A DNA stretch of 64,000 nucleotides from an uncultured Pelagibacteraceae bacterium. Lineage in GTDB: Bacteria; Pseudomonadota; Alphaproteobacteria; Pelagibacterales; Pelagibacteraceae. A model generated the notes under the pieces. The model searched no databases and was not told the DNA's origin. It was given only the letters and a program-made list of their open reading frames with translations. Below are positions 1 through 10,285 of this stretch, in pieces. Position 1 is the first letter of the stretch, and each line of letters begins with the position of its first letter. The translations under genes and the position numbers were made by a program. Where the stretch lies: the NCBI GenBank assembly GCA_902534735.1, contig CACARD010000002.1:1-64000 (forward strand), read 5' to 3'.

Positions 1-258
1 AGCTGGCGTATGACCAAAAAACTGTCTTGTTGGAGCAAATTCTCCAAATTTATGTCCCACCATGTCTTCAGACACTGTTATTGGTATAAATTTTTTACCG
101 TTATAAATTAAAAAACTAAATCCTACAAAGTCAGGTATTATTGTAGACTTTCTAGACCAAGTTTTAATTGGTTTTTTATTAGGATCGTTTTTAATCTTTT
201 CAACTTTTTTTATTAAACTTTCCTCTACAAATGGTCCTTTCCAAACAGATCTTGCCAT
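1..258 (-). CDS. rpsS: 30S ribosomal protein S19 (3' end cut by window edge)
   Basis: S19 forms a complex with S13 in the head of the 30S subunit. Reverse translation from the ATG at 256-258 starts [16 protein letters not shown] and continues through [34 protein letters not shown] and APTRQFFGH, which are standard S19 motifs. About 86 codons are present; the family is about 92 residues, so only the last few are missing beyond base 1. It follows rplB by 3 bp, the normal S10-operon order, so the operon presumably continues (rplV, rpsC...) outside the window. Confidence 0.95.
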   Translation of the reverse strand, partial: MARSVWKGPFVEESLIKKVEKIKNDPNKKPIKTWSRKSTIIPDFVGFSFLIYNGKKFIPITVSEDMVGHKFGEFAPTRQFFGHTPA

Positions 259-261
259 AAT

Positions 262-1095
262 CTAAGCTCTTTTCTTCTTTCTTCTTCTTATTATAAATTT
301 ATCAGTTCTTTTATTATCTCTTGTTTTTAATCCTTTAGCTGATTGTCCAGTTGGGGAAACAGGATGTCTTCCACCTGCAGATTTTCCTTCACCACCACCA
401 TGAGGGTGATCTACTGGATTTTTAACAACTCCTCTAGTATGTGGTCTTCTACCCAACCATCTTGATCGACCAGCTTTACCAATTTTAATGTTTTTTTGAT
501 CTGGATTAGATAATACTCCAATAGTTGCCATCGCCCTCGAATCTATTTTTCTAACTTCACCTGAAGTCATTTTTATAATTGAATAATTTCCATCAATACC
601 TGAAATTGTTACAGAAGAACCGGCTGCTCTTGCTATTTTTCCACCAGCACCTGGCTGTATTTCAACATTATGAATATCGATACCTACTGGAATATCCTGT
701 AATGGTAAACAATTTCCTATTTTAATTTCTGAAGAAGAACCATTTTGAATTTGATCACCAACTTTTATTTTTTGTGGAGCAAGATAATAAAATTTTTGAT
801 TATCTTCAAATTTAACTAACATTATATGACATGATCTGTTTGGATCATATTCAATTCTTTCCACAATCGCTTTCATATCGCTCTTTTTTCTGTAAAAATC
901 AATTTTTCTATATTTGTGCTTATGTCCTCCACCATGATTTCTGGACGTTATTCGACCATAATTATTTCTTCCTTTTGAAGAATAGTTTGCACTAGTTAAT
1001 GGCTTATAAGGCTTACCTTTCCATAAACCTTCTCTACTTGTTAAAATAGTGCCTCTTGTAGATTTTGTGTAGGGTTTGAATGTTTTTAAAGCCAT
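262..1095 (-). CDS. rplB: 50S ribosomal protein L2
   Basis: L2 is a primary 23S rRNA binder near the peptidyl-transferase centre. The 277-residue product has normal length. It opens MALKTFKPYTKSTRGTIL and carries the diagnostic DHPHGGGEGKS motif around residues 228-238, where the conserved histidine supports peptidyl-transferase assembly, followed by a basic tail ending RRRKKKRA. It lies between rplW (3 bp upstream) and rpsS (3 bp downstream) in standard S10-operon order. Transcription is from the upstream str/S10 promoter; no internal promoter is evident. Confidence 0.98.
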   Translation of the reverse strand: MALKTFKPYTKSTRGTILTSREGLWKGKPYKPLTSANYSSKGRNNYGRITSRNHGGGHKHKYRKIDFYRKKSDMKAIVERIEYDPNRSCHIMLVKFEDNQKFYYLAPQKIKVGDQIQNGSSSEIKIGNCLPLQDIPVGIDIHNVEIQPGAGGKIARAAGSSVTISGIDGNYSIIKMTSGEVRKIDSRAMATIGVLSNPDQKNIKIGKAGRSRWLGRRPHTRGVVKNPVDHPHGGGEGKSAGGRHPVSPTGQSAKGLKTRDNKRTDKFIIRRRKKKRA

Positions 1096-1098
1096 AAT

Positions 1099-1392
1099 CT
1101 ATATTCCTGTTGTTAAGTCAATATTCTGACCTTTTTTAAGGGTAATAATTGCTTTTTTAAAACCCTTCTTTTTAACTTTTTTTCCTCTAGTAGATTTAAT
1201 AAGTGTTTTTTTATTAATAATATTAATTTTTGTAACGTTAACTTTAAAAATTTTTTCAATTGATCCTTTTAAAGTTTTTTTGTTAGCACTTTGAGGTACT
1301 TTGAAAACAATTTTATTTTGTTCTGACAGGTTTGTTGATTTTTCAGTTACTACAGGAAACAAGATTTTATCGTACAAGCTTAGTTTATCCAT
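1099..1392 (-). CDS. rplW: 50S ribosomal protein L23
   Basis: L23 sits at the exit of the peptide tunnel and is the docking site of trigger factor and SRP. The 97-residue product has the N-terminal signature LYDKILFPVVTEKS and the basic loop with KSTRGKKVKKKGFKKAI that contacts 23S rRNA. Length is typical. Its start overlaps the rplD stop by one base, implying translational coupling. The order rplC-rplD-rplW-rplB is conserved. Confidence 0.96.
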   Translation of the reverse strand: MDKLSLYDKILFPVVTEKSTNLSEQNKIVFKVPQSANKKTLKGSIEKIFKVNVTKINIINKKTLIKSTRGKKVKKKGFKKAIITLKKGQNIDLTTGI

Positions 1393-2015
1393 TATTTATA
1401 CCTTTTTTCCAAATCTTTTACTGAAGTCTCAGTAAAAATAATTTTTTTATATTTAACTAAATCAAATGCACTGAAATGATTTGCATCTGTTAATTTTACA
1501 TTAGGAATATTTTTAGTTGACTTTAAGATATTATCTTTTGATTTTGTATCCACAATTAATAATGAGTTACTTGCATCAAACTTTTTTAAAAATTCAAACA
1601 TTTCTTTTGTTTTTTCAATTTTTTTTCCAAAATCATCAAAAATTATTAAGTTATTTGATTTATTTTTTTCAGTAATAAGTGAAGCTATACTCATTTTTTT
1701 TTCACTCTTATTCAACTTTCTAGTTTTATAATTATCCTGACCTTTTGGACCATGAGCTATTCCACCTCCTACAAATATGGGAGCCTTTTTACTTGAGTGT
1801 CTAGCATTACCAGTGCCTTTTTGTGAGTAAATTTTAGAAGTTGAGCCAGTTATTTCATTTCTTTGCTTTGTCTTTGCTTTTCTACCTTTGTAGTTTGCGT
1901 TTAATTTATATATAACGCCGCTTACTAATTGATTGTTAACTTTAGCACTGAAAACTTTATCTAGCACTTCAATGCTCTGCTTTTTTCCATCAATACTTAA
2001 TTTATCTATTTTCAT
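1392..2015 (-). CDS. rplD: 50S ribosomal protein L4
   Basis: L4 binds 23S rRNA and its loop lines the tunnel constriction. The 207-residue protein contains the conserved loop around residues 45-95, with GRKAKTKQRNEITGS, QKGTGNARH and GGGIAHGPK, all typical of L4. The rest forms the alpha/beta domain. In E. coli L4 also autoregulates the S10 operon; no S10 leader can be seen here because rpsJ follows fusA directly. It abuts rplC (stop at 2016) and overlaps rplW by one base. Confidence 0.96.
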   Translation of the reverse strand: MKIDKLSIDGKKQSIEVLDKVFSAKVNNQLVSGVIYKLNANYKGRKAKTKQRNEITGSTSKIYSQKGTGNARHSSKKAPIFVGGGIAHGPKGQDNYKTRKLNKSEKKMSIASLITEKNKSNNLIIFDDFGKKIEKTKEMFEFLKKFDASNSLLIVDTKSKDNILKSTKNIPNVKLTDANHFSAFDLVKYKKIIFTETSVKDLEKRYK

Positions 2016-2726
2016 TTACTTTTTCTTTTTATCAGCTGATTTTTTTTGTTTTTCAATCTGCTCAATTTTTTCTTCTATTGACATTCGGTTAATATCTTTG
2101 ACTGATTTTCTTATTAAAACTTCTGTATTTTTTGATCCGGGAATAGAACCTTTTAAATAAAGTAAATTGTTTTCTTTGTCAGTTTTAATAACTTCAATAT
2201 TTTGTATAGTTCTAATTTTATCTCCCATATGACCAGCCATTTTTTTTCCTTTAAAAACTTTACCTGGATCCTGTCTTTGTCCTGTTGAACCATGTGATCT
2301 ATGAGAAATTGAGACACCGTGTGTAGCCCTTAATCCACCAAAATTATGCCTTTTCATTGCCCCTGCAAATCCTTTACCAATTGTTTTAGATTTAACATCA
2401 ACAAATTTAACATTCTCAAATATTTCTAACCCAATTTCATTTCCTTCTTTGAAATTTTCAATATTTTCCAACCTAAATTCTTTAAGCGTTTTTTTTGGCT
2501 CTGTATTTTTTTTGGCAAAATAACCTTTCATGGCTTTAGTTAATTTTGAGTTTTTTATTTTTCCAAATCCTATTTGGACTGCGCTATATCCTCTATTTTC
2601 TTTATTAATCACGCTTATTACTCTTCCAGTCTCCATTTTTAAGACAGTAACTGGAACAGATTGGCCAGTTTTAAAAAACTCTCTAGACATTCCTATTTTT
2701 TTTCCAATTAAAGCTAAATTTTCCAT
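2016..2726 (-). CDS. rplC: 50S ribosomal protein L3
   Basis: L3 nucleates 50S assembly. The product starts [18 protein letters not shown] and has the core segment with RHNFGGLRATHGVSISHRSHGSTGQ around residues 130-155, the loop reaching toward the peptidyl-transferase centre and containing the glutamine that PrmB methylates in other bacteria. At 236 residues it is longer than the usual ~210; the surplus is a lysine/glutamate-rich C-terminal tail after residue ~210 (ending SADKKKK), which looks like a lineage-specific extension. It overlaps rpsJ by one base. Confidence 0.96.
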   Translation of the reverse strand: MENLALIGKKIGMSREFFKTGQSVPVTVLKMETGRVISVINKENRGYSAVQIGFGKIKNSKLTKAMKGYFAKKNTEPKKTLKEFRLENIENFKEGNEIGLEIFENVKFVDVKSKTIGKGFAGAMKRHNFGGLRATHGVSISHRSHGSTGQRQDPGKVFKGKKMAGHMGDKIRTIQNIEVIKTDKENNLLYLKGSIPGSKNTEVLIRKSVKDINRMSIEEKIEQIEKQKKSADKKKK

Positions 2727-3034
2727 TATATTTTAATCTCCACATCTACACCTGAAGCTAAATCAAGTTTCATTAGTGCTTCAACTGTTGCAGGCGTAGG
2801 TTCAATAATATCAATTAATCTTTTATGAGTTCTGGTTTCAAACTGTTCTCTACTTTTTTTATCAATATGTGGTGATCTTAAAACAGTATATCTCTCTATT
2901 TTTGTAGGTAGAGGAATTGGACCTTTAATATTAGCTCCAGTTCTCTTAACGGTATTTACGATCTCCTCAGTGGACTGATCCAAAACCTTGTTATCATACG
3001 CTCTTAATTTTATTCTAATATTTTGTTTATCCAT
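2726..3034 (-). CDS. rpsJ: 30S ribosomal protein S10 (NusE)
   Basis: S10 is a 30S head protein and, as NusE, a transcription antitermination factor that binds NusB and NusG. The 102-residue length and the motifs [28 protein letters not shown] and [18 protein letters not shown] identify it. It starts 2 bp after the fusA stop, so the S10 genes are fused to the str genes without tuf or a leader between them. It would therefore be co-transcribed with rpsL-rpsG-fusA. Confidence 0.97.
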   Translation of the reverse strand: MDKQNIRIKLRAYDNKVLDQSTEEIVNTVKRTGANIKGPIPLPTKIERYTVLRSPHIDKKSREQFETRTHKRLIDIIEPTPATVEALMKLDLASGVDVEIKI

Positions 3035-3036
3035 AA

Positions 3037-5112
3037 TTAACCTGTTTTCTTGGTTACCTCATCTTGAACATTTTGTGGAACCTTGTCGTAATGATCAAAA
3101 AACATTGAGTATTGAGCTCTACCTTGTGACATAGATCTTAAGCTATTTATATAACCAAACATATTTGCTAATGGTACCATTGCAGTTATTACTGTTGCAT
3201 TTCCTCTTTGCTCTTGTGTACTTATTTGACCTCTTCTACTATTCAAATCACCTATTACATCACCCATATAATCTTCTGGGGTAACTACTTCTACTCTCAT
3301 TACTGGTTCTAAAAGTTTTAGAGTTCCTCTGGTACATGCCTCTTTAAAACATTGCCTTGAAGCAAGCTCAAAAGCTAATACACTTGAGTCAACATCATGA
3401 TGTAAACCATCTAGGATTGTAACTTTATAGTCAATCAAAGGAAATCCAGCTAGAATTCCGCCATCAGCTATTGTCTCTACACCTTTTTCAACACCTGGTA
3501 TAAATTCTTTTGGTATTGCTCCACCTTTTATTTTGCTTTCAACTTCTCTACCTTTACCTGGATCTAGTGGTTCAACAGATAGTTTCACTCTAGCAAATTG
3601 TCCTGCTCCACCGCTCTGTTTTTTATGTGTATAATCAAACTCAGCAGCATTTAATATTGTTTCTCTGTATGCAACCTGAGGTGCTCCTACATTAGCTTCA
3701 ACTTTAAATTCTCTTTTCATTCTATCAACAATAATATCTAAATGTAATTCACCCATTCCTTTAATTATTGTTTGACCAGACTCTTCGTCTGATGACACTC
3801 TAAAAGATGGATCTTCTTTAGCTAATCTTCCTAATGCTTCACCCATTTTTTCTTGATCTGCTTTCGATTTTGGTTCAACTGCAATTTCTATAACTGGATC
3901 TGGAAATTCCATTGGCTCAAGTAACACTGGTGCATCTTTATTTGCCAATGTGTGACCTGTTATTGTATTTTTTAATCCAGCAAGTGCAACTATATCACCT
4001 GCACTTGCTTCTTTAATGTCTTCTCTTGAATTAGCATGCATTAAAAGCATTCTTCCAACTCTTTCTTCTTTATCTGAAGAAGTGTTGTAAACACCAGTTC
4101 CAGATTTAACTGTACCTGAGTAAATTCTAATAAATGTTAGACTCCCTACAAATGGGTCGGTTGCTACTTTAAAAGCTAAAGCTGAAAAAGGCGCACTATC
4201 TTCGAACTTCATTTCAATTTCCTCATCAGATCCTGGTTTTGTACCCATTATTGATCCAAGATCCTCTGGACTTGGTAAGTAATCTACAACCGCATCTAAT
4301 AATGGTTGAACACCTTTATTTTTAAAAGCAGAACCTGTTAAAACTGGTACGAATTCGAAATTTAAACATCCTTTTCTTACGCACTTAATCAAATCTTCTT
4401 TTTTAATTTCTTCACCGCCTAGATAAGCTTCCATTAATTTTTCATCTTGCTCAACAGCTGTCTCAACTAATTCTTGTCTGTATTTATCACATATATCTTT
4501 AAGATCATCTGGGATATCTTTTTCTTCCCATTCAGCACCAAGGTCCTCGTTTTTCCAAACAATTGCCTTCATTTTAACTAAATCAACAACACCTTGTAAT
4601 GATGCCTCTATTCCAATAGGCACCTGCATAACTAAAGGTTTAGCTCCAAGCCTATCTTTAATCATATCTACACATCTAAAGAAATCTGCACCAGTTCTAT
4701 CGAGTTTATTGACAAAACAAATTCTAGGAACTTTATACTTATCAGCTTGTCTCCAAACTGTTTCAGATTGTGGTTCAACACCAGCAACGCCATCAAATAC
4801 TGCAACGGCACCATCCAAAACTTTTAGAGATCTTTCAACCTCAATTGTAAAATCAACATGGCCTGGGGTGTCAATAATATTAATTCTATGCTCTCTCCAA
4901 AAACAAGTGGTTGCTGCTGAGGTTATTGTAATACCTCTTTCTTGTTCTTGTTCCATCCAATCCATTGTTGCAGCACCATCGTGTACTTCACCAATTTTAT
5001 GACTTTTACCTGTATAATATAAAATTCTTTCTGTGGTTGTAGTTTTACCAGCATCTATATGAGCCATGATGCCGATGTTTCTATATTTATTTAGTGGATG
5101 AGTTTTTGCCAT
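3037..5112 (-). CDS. fusA: translation elongation factor G
   Basis: EF-G is the GTPase that drives ribosomal translocation and, with RRF, recycling. The N-terminal G domain shows the P-loop [15 protein letters not shown], switch [10 protein letters not shown] and NKLDRTGAD. Domains II-V follow, including the domain IV stretch [16 protein letters not shown] place the start at the ATG at 5110-5112 ([18 protein letters not shown], the family N-terminus; 691 residues). An in-frame ATG four codons upstream would overlap rpsG. The gene lies 5 bp after the rpsG stop; rpsJ follows, with tuf absent from its usual downstream position. Confidence 0.97.
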   Translation of the reverse strand: MAKTHPLNKYRNIGIMAHIDAGKTTTTERILYYTGKSHKIGEVHDGAATMDWMEQEQERGITITSAATTCFWREHRINIIDTPGHVDFTIEVERSLKVLDGAVAVFDGVAGVEPQSETVWRQADKYKVPRICFVNKLDRTGADFFRCVDMIKDRLGAKPLVMQVPIGIEASLQGVVDLVKMKAIVWKNEDLGAEWEEKDIPDDLKDICDKYRQELVETAVEQDEKLMEAYLGGEEIKKEDLIKCVRKGCLNFEFVPVLTGSAFKNKGVQPLLDAVVDYLPSPEDLGSIMGTKPGSDEEIEMKFEDSAPFSALAFKVATDPFVGSLTFIRIYSGTVKSGTGVYNTSSDKEERVGRMLLMHANSREDIKEASAGDIVALAGLKNTITGHTLANKDAPVLLEPMEFPDPVIEIAVEPKSKADQEKMGEALGRLAKEDPSFRVSSDEESGQTIIKGMGELHLDIIVDRMKREFKVEANVGAPQVAYRETILNAAEFDYTHKKQSGGAGQFARVKLSVEPLDPGKGREVESKIKGGAIPKEFIPGVEKGVETIADGGILAGFPLIDYKVTILDGLHHDVDSSVLAFELASRQCFKEACTRGTLKLLEPVMRVEVVTPEDYMGDVIGDLNSRRGQISTQEQRGNATVITAMVPLANMFGYINSLRSMSQGRAQYSMFFDHYDKVPQNVQDEVTKKTG

Positions 5113-5117
5113 ATTAT

Positions 5118-5588
5118 TTACCATCTGAAATGAGCAAAAGCTTTATTAGACTCTGCCATTTTATGTGTATCTTCTTTCTTTTTTATTGCCGAACCTCTTT
5201 TTTGATATGCATCAAAAATTTCATTAAATAATTTATCAGACATTTTTTTATCTTTTCTTTTTCTTGATGCATCAATAATCCATCTTAATGCTAATGCTTG
5301 TGATCTTTTTGCTTTAACTTCTACTGGAACTTGATATGTAGCACCACCGACACGTCTCGATCGAACTTCTACAGTTGGTCTAACATTATTTATTGCATCA
5401 TTAAATACTGTTAAAGGTTCATCTTTTGATTTAGATTTAATTTTATCGATTGCATCATAAACAATTTTTTCTGCGATAGTTTTTTTACCATCTAACATTA
5501 TAGAGTTGATTAATTTTGGAATTATTACTGATTTATATTTTGGATCTACAATTGGAATTTTTTTAGGAGCTTTTCTTTTTCGAGACAT
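5118..5588 (-). CDS. rpsG: 30S ribosomal protein S7
   Basis: S7 initiates assembly of the 30S head and contacts the exit-site tRNA. The 156-residue product is full length, starts [10 protein letters not shown] and contains [37 protein letters not shown] and the C-terminal [14 protein letters not shown], all hallmark segments. It is 2 bp downstream of rpsL and 5 bp upstream of fusA, in the classical str-operon order. In E. coli S7 represses this operon; no obvious operator is visible in the tiny rpsL-rpsG gap. Confidence 0.97.
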   Translation of the reverse strand: MSRKRKAPKKIPIVDPKYKSVIIPKLINSIMLDGKKTIAEKIVYDAIDKIKSKSKDEPLTVFNDAINNVRPTVEVRSRRVGGATYQVPVEVKAKRSQALALRWIIDASRKRKDKKMSDKLFNEIFDAYQKRGSAIKKKEDTHKMAESNKAFAHFRW

Positions 5589-5590
5589 GT

Positions 5591-5962
5591 TTATTTTCCT
5601 TTTTTGGTTCCATACAAAGAACGTCTCTGTTTTCTATTTGCAACTCCCTGGGTATCTAAATTACCACGAAGTATGTGGTATCTAACTCCAGGCAAATCTT
5701 TTACACGTCCTCCCCTTATTAATACTACTGAGTGTTCTTGTAAATTATGTCCTTCTCCAGGAATATATGCTGTAACCTCAAAACCGTTTGATAATCTAAC
5801 TCTTGCAACTTTTCTTAGTGCAGAGTTTGGTTTCTTAGGAGTAGTTGTATAAACTTTTACACAAACACCTCTTTTCAAAGGTTGTTTCTGTAATGCTGGA
5901 ACTTTATTCCTAGCAATTTGTTTTTCTCGTCCTTTTCTTAACAACTGGTTAATTGTTGGCAT
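5591..5962 (-). CDS. rpsL: 30S ribosomal protein S12
   Basis: S12 sits at the decoding centre. The 123-residue protein starts [12 protein letters not shown] and has [15 protein letters not shown] and [13 protein letters not shown]. Lysines are present at positions 43 and 88 (E. coli numbering with Met), the residues whose substitution gives streptomycin resistance, so the sequence is of the sensitive type. It is the first gene of the str-S10 run; a likely promoter lies about 100 bp upstream in the rpoC-rpsL spacer. Confidence 0.98.
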   Translation of the reverse strand: MPTINQLLRKGREKQIARNKVPALQKQPLKRGVCVKVYTTTPKKPNSALRKVARVRLSNGFEVTAYIPGEGHNLQEHSVVLIRGGRVKDLPGVRYHILRGNLDTQGVANRKQRRSLYGTKKGK

Positions 5963-6120
5963 AAAATTTTTTATATAAATTTGATTTTTGAGGAAATAAC
6001 TGTCAGGTTATTTGTGGCAGCGTTTAGTGCACTAGACACTACATTCCAACCAAAAACACGCACAAAATACTATAGAAATTCTAATTGTCAAATTAAAAGA
6101 CATGTAAAAATGACGAATTT
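5963..6120 (-). promoter_or_regulatory. str-S10 operon promoter and leader
   Basis: Spacer between rpoC and rpsL. On the minus strand a perfect -35 TTGACA (6086-6091) is followed after 16 nt by TATTTT (6064-6069), placing transcription start near 6057 and leaving a leader of roughly 95 nt. The leader contains a 10-bp palindrome TAGTGCACTA and a 7-bp inverted repeat, AAATAAC (5994-6000) with GTTATTT (6007-6013), separated by six bases. No typical intrinsic terminator for rpoC is visible. Promoter assignment is by consensus only. Confidence 0.55.
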
Positions 6121-9100
6121 TTATTGATTTACAGGGCTTTCTGCTTGCTCAATCTTCTCGTTCTCTGCAATGAATTTTTCATCGTCTAATCGAGCTTTTT
6201 TATTCCACAAATTTTTAACAGATCCAGTTCCAGCAGGAACTAATCTACCAACAATTACATTTTCTTTTAATCCTGATAACTTATCTACCTTACCTTTAAT
6301 TGCAGCGTCTGTTAAAACTCTTGTTGTTTCTTGGAAAGAAGCAGCTGAGATAAATGACTCTGTTTGAAGTGAGGCTTTAGTTATTCCCATTAAAACTCTG
6401 TCTCCAACAGCAGGGTTTTTACCATCTTTAATTAGTTGCTCATTCATATTTTCAAATCTTATTCTATCAATAATTTCTCCAGGAAGTAATGAGCTATCAC
6501 CTTGAGTTTTAACTTCAACTTTTTTCAGCATTTGTCTTAATATAACTTCAATGTGTTTATCATTTATAATTACACCTTGTAGTCTATAAACATCTTGTAC
6601 CTGGTTTACGAAATATTCAGTTAATTCTTCAATACCTAGAATTCTAAGAATATCATGTGGCAATGGTTGACCATCTAACAGATATTCACCTTTTTTAATT
6701 TTTTCACCTTGATTAAAATTAATGTGCTTTCCTTTTGGAATTAAATAGGTTGAGGTATCACCATTTTCAGACTCAATTGTTACTCTTTGTTTACCTCTTA
6801 CCTCTTTACCAAATATTACTTTGCCATCATTCTCAGCAATAATTGCACTATCTTTTGCTTTTCTTGCTTCAAATAATTCAGCAACTCTTGGTAGACCTCC
6901 TGTAATATCTTTAGTCTTTGTAGTTTCTTTAGGAAGTCTAGCTATTACATCTCCAGCTGAAATTTTTTGTCCATCTTTAACAGATAATATTGAATCTGGA
7001 ACTAAGTAGTATCTTGCTTCATTATCATCAGCTTTTTTAACAACATTTCCTTTTGAGTCCCTTAGAGTAATTCTTGGTTTTAAATCTGTATTTTTGGATT
7101 GAGTTTTCCAATCAACTACTGCTTTAGTAGAAATTCCTGTTGCATCATCAGTAGTTTCTGCGATTGATACACCGTCTATTAAATCTACATAATTTGCTAT
7201 TCCATCTTTTTCTGCAATTACAGGTGTTGTATATGGGTCCCATTCACATATTTTTGATCCTTTTTTAACTTTATCTCCATTTTCAAAGAAAAGTTTTGAT
7301 CCATAAGGAACTTTATATGCAGCTACTTGTAATCCATTATCATCTTCTATTGATAATTCTGTATTTCTTCCCATTACTATTAAATTCTTTTTTGAATCTA
7401 TTAATAGGTTTGTATTTACAATTTTTAATATACCATCATTATTAGATACTATTTGAGAGTCTTGCTTGACTGATGCTGTTCCTCCAACGTGGAATGTTCT
7501 CATTGTAAGCTGAGTTCCAGGTTCACCAATAGATTGGGCTGATATCATTCCAATTGCTTCACCAACATGTACCATTTTACCTCTTGATAAATCTCTACCA
7601 TAACAAGTTGCACATACACCTTCTTTCAAACTACAAGTCATTACTGAGTAAACATTCAAGTTTTTTACACCTGCAGAGTCAATTTTTTCGCATGCTCCTT
7701 CATCGATCATACTATTCTTCTTTATTAAAACTTCACCTGTTAATGGATTTTTTACATCTTTTGCTGTTACTCTTCCAAGAGCTCTTTCTGACAAGCTAAC
7801 CATTATATTTCCACCTTCTAATACCTCTGTAAGCTTTATAAAACTTGGCTTATCACATTTAACTTGAGTGATAGTTAAATCTTGGGCAACATCACAAAGT
7901 CTTCTTGTTAAATATCCAGAACTTGCTGTTTTCAATGCAGTATCGGCTAGTCCTTTTCTGGCTCCGTGTGTTGAATTAAAATATTCTAAAGCAGTTAAAC
8001 CCTCTTTAAAATTAGATGTTATTGGTGACTCAATAATTTCACCAGATGGTTTAGCTATTAAACCTCTCATACCAGCTAATTGCTTCATTTGAGCCGCAGA
8101 ACCTCTTGCACCACTGTCTGCCATCATAAATACAGAATTAATTTTAAGTCCATCTTCTGTTATTTCAGTAGCAGAAATTCTTTTCATCATTTCAGAAGCT
8201 ACTTTATCTGTACATTTTGACCATGCATCAATAACTTTATTGTATTTTTCACCTCTAGTTATTAATCCTTCTGCATATTGGTTCTCATAATCCGATATTA
8301 ATTTTTTTGTTTCATCAATTAATTGCTGTTTGTTATCTGGAATTACCAGATCGTCTTTACCAAATGATATTCCTGCTTTAAATGCGTGTTTAAATCCAAG
8401 ATCTTTTAATTTATCACAAAATATTACTGTACTTTTTTGACCAGAAAATCTGAAAACATGGTCGATTACCTCAGAAACTATTTTTTTAGGAAGTAATCTG
8501 TCAACAAGAGCAAATTTATTATTTATATTTTTTGGAATTAAGTTTGCTAATAAAAATCTTCCAGCAGTACTTATATGCTTTTCATATTTAGTATTACCCT
8601 TTTCGTCAACTGTTGCAAATCTCGAGACAATTCTCGAATGAACTTTAATTTGACCAATTTCTAGAGCATGCTCAATTTCTGAAGTGTTAACAAAATAACC
8701 TTCTACTCTATCAGTTTGATATGGTGGTTGAGAAAGATAATATATACCTAAAATCATGTCCTGACTCGGAACAATTATAGGTTTTCCATTTGATGGACTT
8801 AAAATGTTATTTGTAGACATCATTAAAACTCTTGCTTCTAATTGTGCCTCTAAACTTAATGGTACGTGCACAGCCATTTGATCACCATCAAAATCTGCAT
8901 TAAATGCCGCACATGTTAATGGATGTAACTCTATTGCATTTCCCTCAATTAATTTTGGTTCAAAAGCTTGAACACCTAATCTGTGGAGTGTTGGGGCCCT
9001 ATTTAATATAACTGGATGCTCTCTTACAATTAATTCTAAAGCATCCCAAACTTCATTTCTTTCTCTTTCAACAAGTTTTTTTGCTTGTTTTATTGTTGAA

Positions 9101-10284
9101 GCTAATCCAAGTTTATTTAATCTTGCATATAAAAATGGTTTAAACAATTCTAAAGCCATTTTTTTTGGCAGACCACATTCATGTAATTTTAAGTCTGGTC
9201 CAACAACAATTACTGATCTTCCAGAATAATCTACTCTTTTACCTAATAAATTTTGTCTAAATCTTCCTTGTTTACCCTTAAGCATTTCTGCCAAAGATTT
9301 TAGTGGTCTTTTACCTGTACCTGTGATTACTCTACCTCTTCTTCCATTATCAAATAATGCATCCACAGATTCTTGAAGCATTCTCTTTTCATTTCTTACA
9401 ATTATATCTGGAGCTTTTAAATCCATTAATCTTTTTAGTCTATTATTTCGATTTATAACTCTTCTGTATAAATCATTTAAATCAGACGTAGCAAATCTTC
9501 CTCCATCTAAAGGAACTAATGGTCTTAACTCAGGTGGAATAACTGGTATTGTCGTTAAAATCATCCACTCGGGTTTATTTCCAGTCTCGATAAATGATTC
9601 AATTAATTTTAATCTTTTAATAGATCTTTCCTCTGAAACTTTTGATTTAGTCTCCTTAATTGATTTAATAAGTGCTTCTTTTTCTTGTTCTAAATCTATC
9701 GACTTTAATATTTCTAAAATTGCTTCAGCTCCAATTCCTGCAGTAAATGACTCTTCACCATACTCATCTTGATACTTTATAAGTTCTTCTTCACCCAATA
9801 GCTGGTTCTTCTTAAGTCCTGTTAAACCTGGCTCAATTACAATAAAATTTTCAAAATAAAGAACTCTTTCTACTTCCTTTAATTTCATGTCTATTGCAAG
9901 AGATATTCTGCTTGGTAAAGATTTCAGGAACCATATATGGGCTACAGGAGTCGCTAAATTGATATGACCCATTCTTTCACGTCTTACATTCGATTTAGTT
10001 ACCTCAACTCCACATTTTTCACATATAATTCCTCTAAATTTCATACGTTTATACTTGCCGCAAAGACATTCATAATCTTTTATAGGTCCAAATATTCTTG
10101 CACAAAATAGTCCATCTTTTTCTGGTCTAAAAGTTCTATAATTTATTGTTTCAGGCTTTTTGATTTCTCCATAAGTCCAAGATTTGATTTTCTCTGGACT
10201 TGCAAGAGTTATTTTTATGCTATTAAAATTTTGTGCTTCTGAAATTTCTGAAGATTTAAATAGATCTGTTAATTCTTTACTCAT
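6121..10284 (-). CDS. rpoC: RNA polymerase beta' subunit
   Basis: Beta' forms the clamp and half of the RNA polymerase active site. The 1387-residue product has the N-terminal zinc-binding cysteines (CLCGKYK...CEKCGVE) near residues 70-92, the catalytic Mg-binding loop [12 protein letters not shown] around residue 460, the trigger-loop region and the second zinc site near [16 protein letters not shown]. It starts one base after the rpoB stop and is the last gene of the tuf-secE-nusG-rplKAJL-rpoBC run. No frameshift or truncation is seen. Confidence 0.98.
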   Translation of the reverse strand: MSKELTDLFKSSEISEAQNFNSIKITLASPEKIKSWTYGEIKKPETINYRTFRPEKDGLFCARIFGPIKDYECLCGKYKRMKFRGIICEKCGVEVTKSNVRRERMGHINLATPVAHIWFLKSLPSRISLAIDMKLKEVERVLYFENFIVIEPGLTGLKKNQLLGEEELIKYQDEYGEESFTAGIGAEAILEILKSIDLEQEKEALIKSIKETKSKVSEERSIKRLKLIESFIETGNKPEWMILTTIPVIPPELRPLVPLDGGRFATSDLNDLYRRVINRNNRLKRLMDLKAPDIIVRNEKRMLQESVDALFDNGRRGRVITGTGKRPLKSLAEMLKGKQGRFRQNLLGKRVDYSGRSVIVVGPDLKLHECGLPKKMALELFKPFLYARLNKLGLASTIKQAKKLVERERNEVWDALELIVREHPVILNRAPTLHRLGVQAFEPKLIEGNAIELHPLTCAAFNADFDGDQMAVHVPLSLEAQLEARVLMMSTNNILSPSNGKPIIVPSQDMILGIYYLSQPPYQTDRVEGYFVNTSEIEHALEIGQIKVHSRIVSRFATVDEKGNTKYEKHISTAGRFLLANLIPKNINNKFALVDRLLPKKIVSEVIDHVFRFSGQKSTVIFCDKLKDLGFKHAFKAGISFGKDDLVIPDNKQQLIDETKKLISDYENQYAEGLITRGEKYNKVIDAWSKCTDKVASEMMKRISATEITEDGLKINSVFMMADSGARGSAAQMKQLAGMRGLIAKPSGEIIESPITSNFKEGLTALEYFNSTHGARKGLADTALKTASSGYLTRRLCDVAQDLTITQVKCDKPSFIKLTEVLEGGNIMVSLSERALGRVTAKDVKNPLTGEVLIKKNSMIDEGACEKIDSAGVKNLNVYSVMTCSLKEGVCATCYGRDLSRGKMVHVGEAIGMISAQSIGEPGTQLTMRTFHVGGTASVKQDSQIVSNNDGILKIVNTNLLIDSKKNLIVMGRNTELSIEDDNGLQVAAYKVPYGSKLFFENGDKVKKGSKICEWDPYTTPVIAEKDGIANYVDLIDGVSIAETTDDATGISTKAVVDWKTQSKNTDLKPRITLRDSKGNVVKKADDNEARYYLVPDSILSVKDGQKISAGDVIARLPKETTKTKDITGGLPRVAELFEARKAKDSAIIAENDGKVIFGKEVRGKQRVTIESENGDTSTYLIPKGKHINFNQGEKIKKGEYLLDGQPLPHDILRILGIEELTEYFVNQVQDVYRLQGVIINDKHIEVILRQMLKKVEVKTQGDSSLLPGEIIDRIRFENMNEQLIKDGKNPAVGDRVLMGITKASLQTESFISAASFQETTRVLTDAAIKGKVDKLSGLKENVIVGRLVPAGTGSVKNLWNKKARLDDEKFIAENEKIEQAESPVNQ

Positions 10285-10285
10285 A

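Noticed and set aside
3037-5124. Longer fusA start with MVNN extension
   Set aside because: It would overlap rpsG and adds residues absent from the EF-G family; the ATG at 5110-5112 gives the canonical N-terminus.
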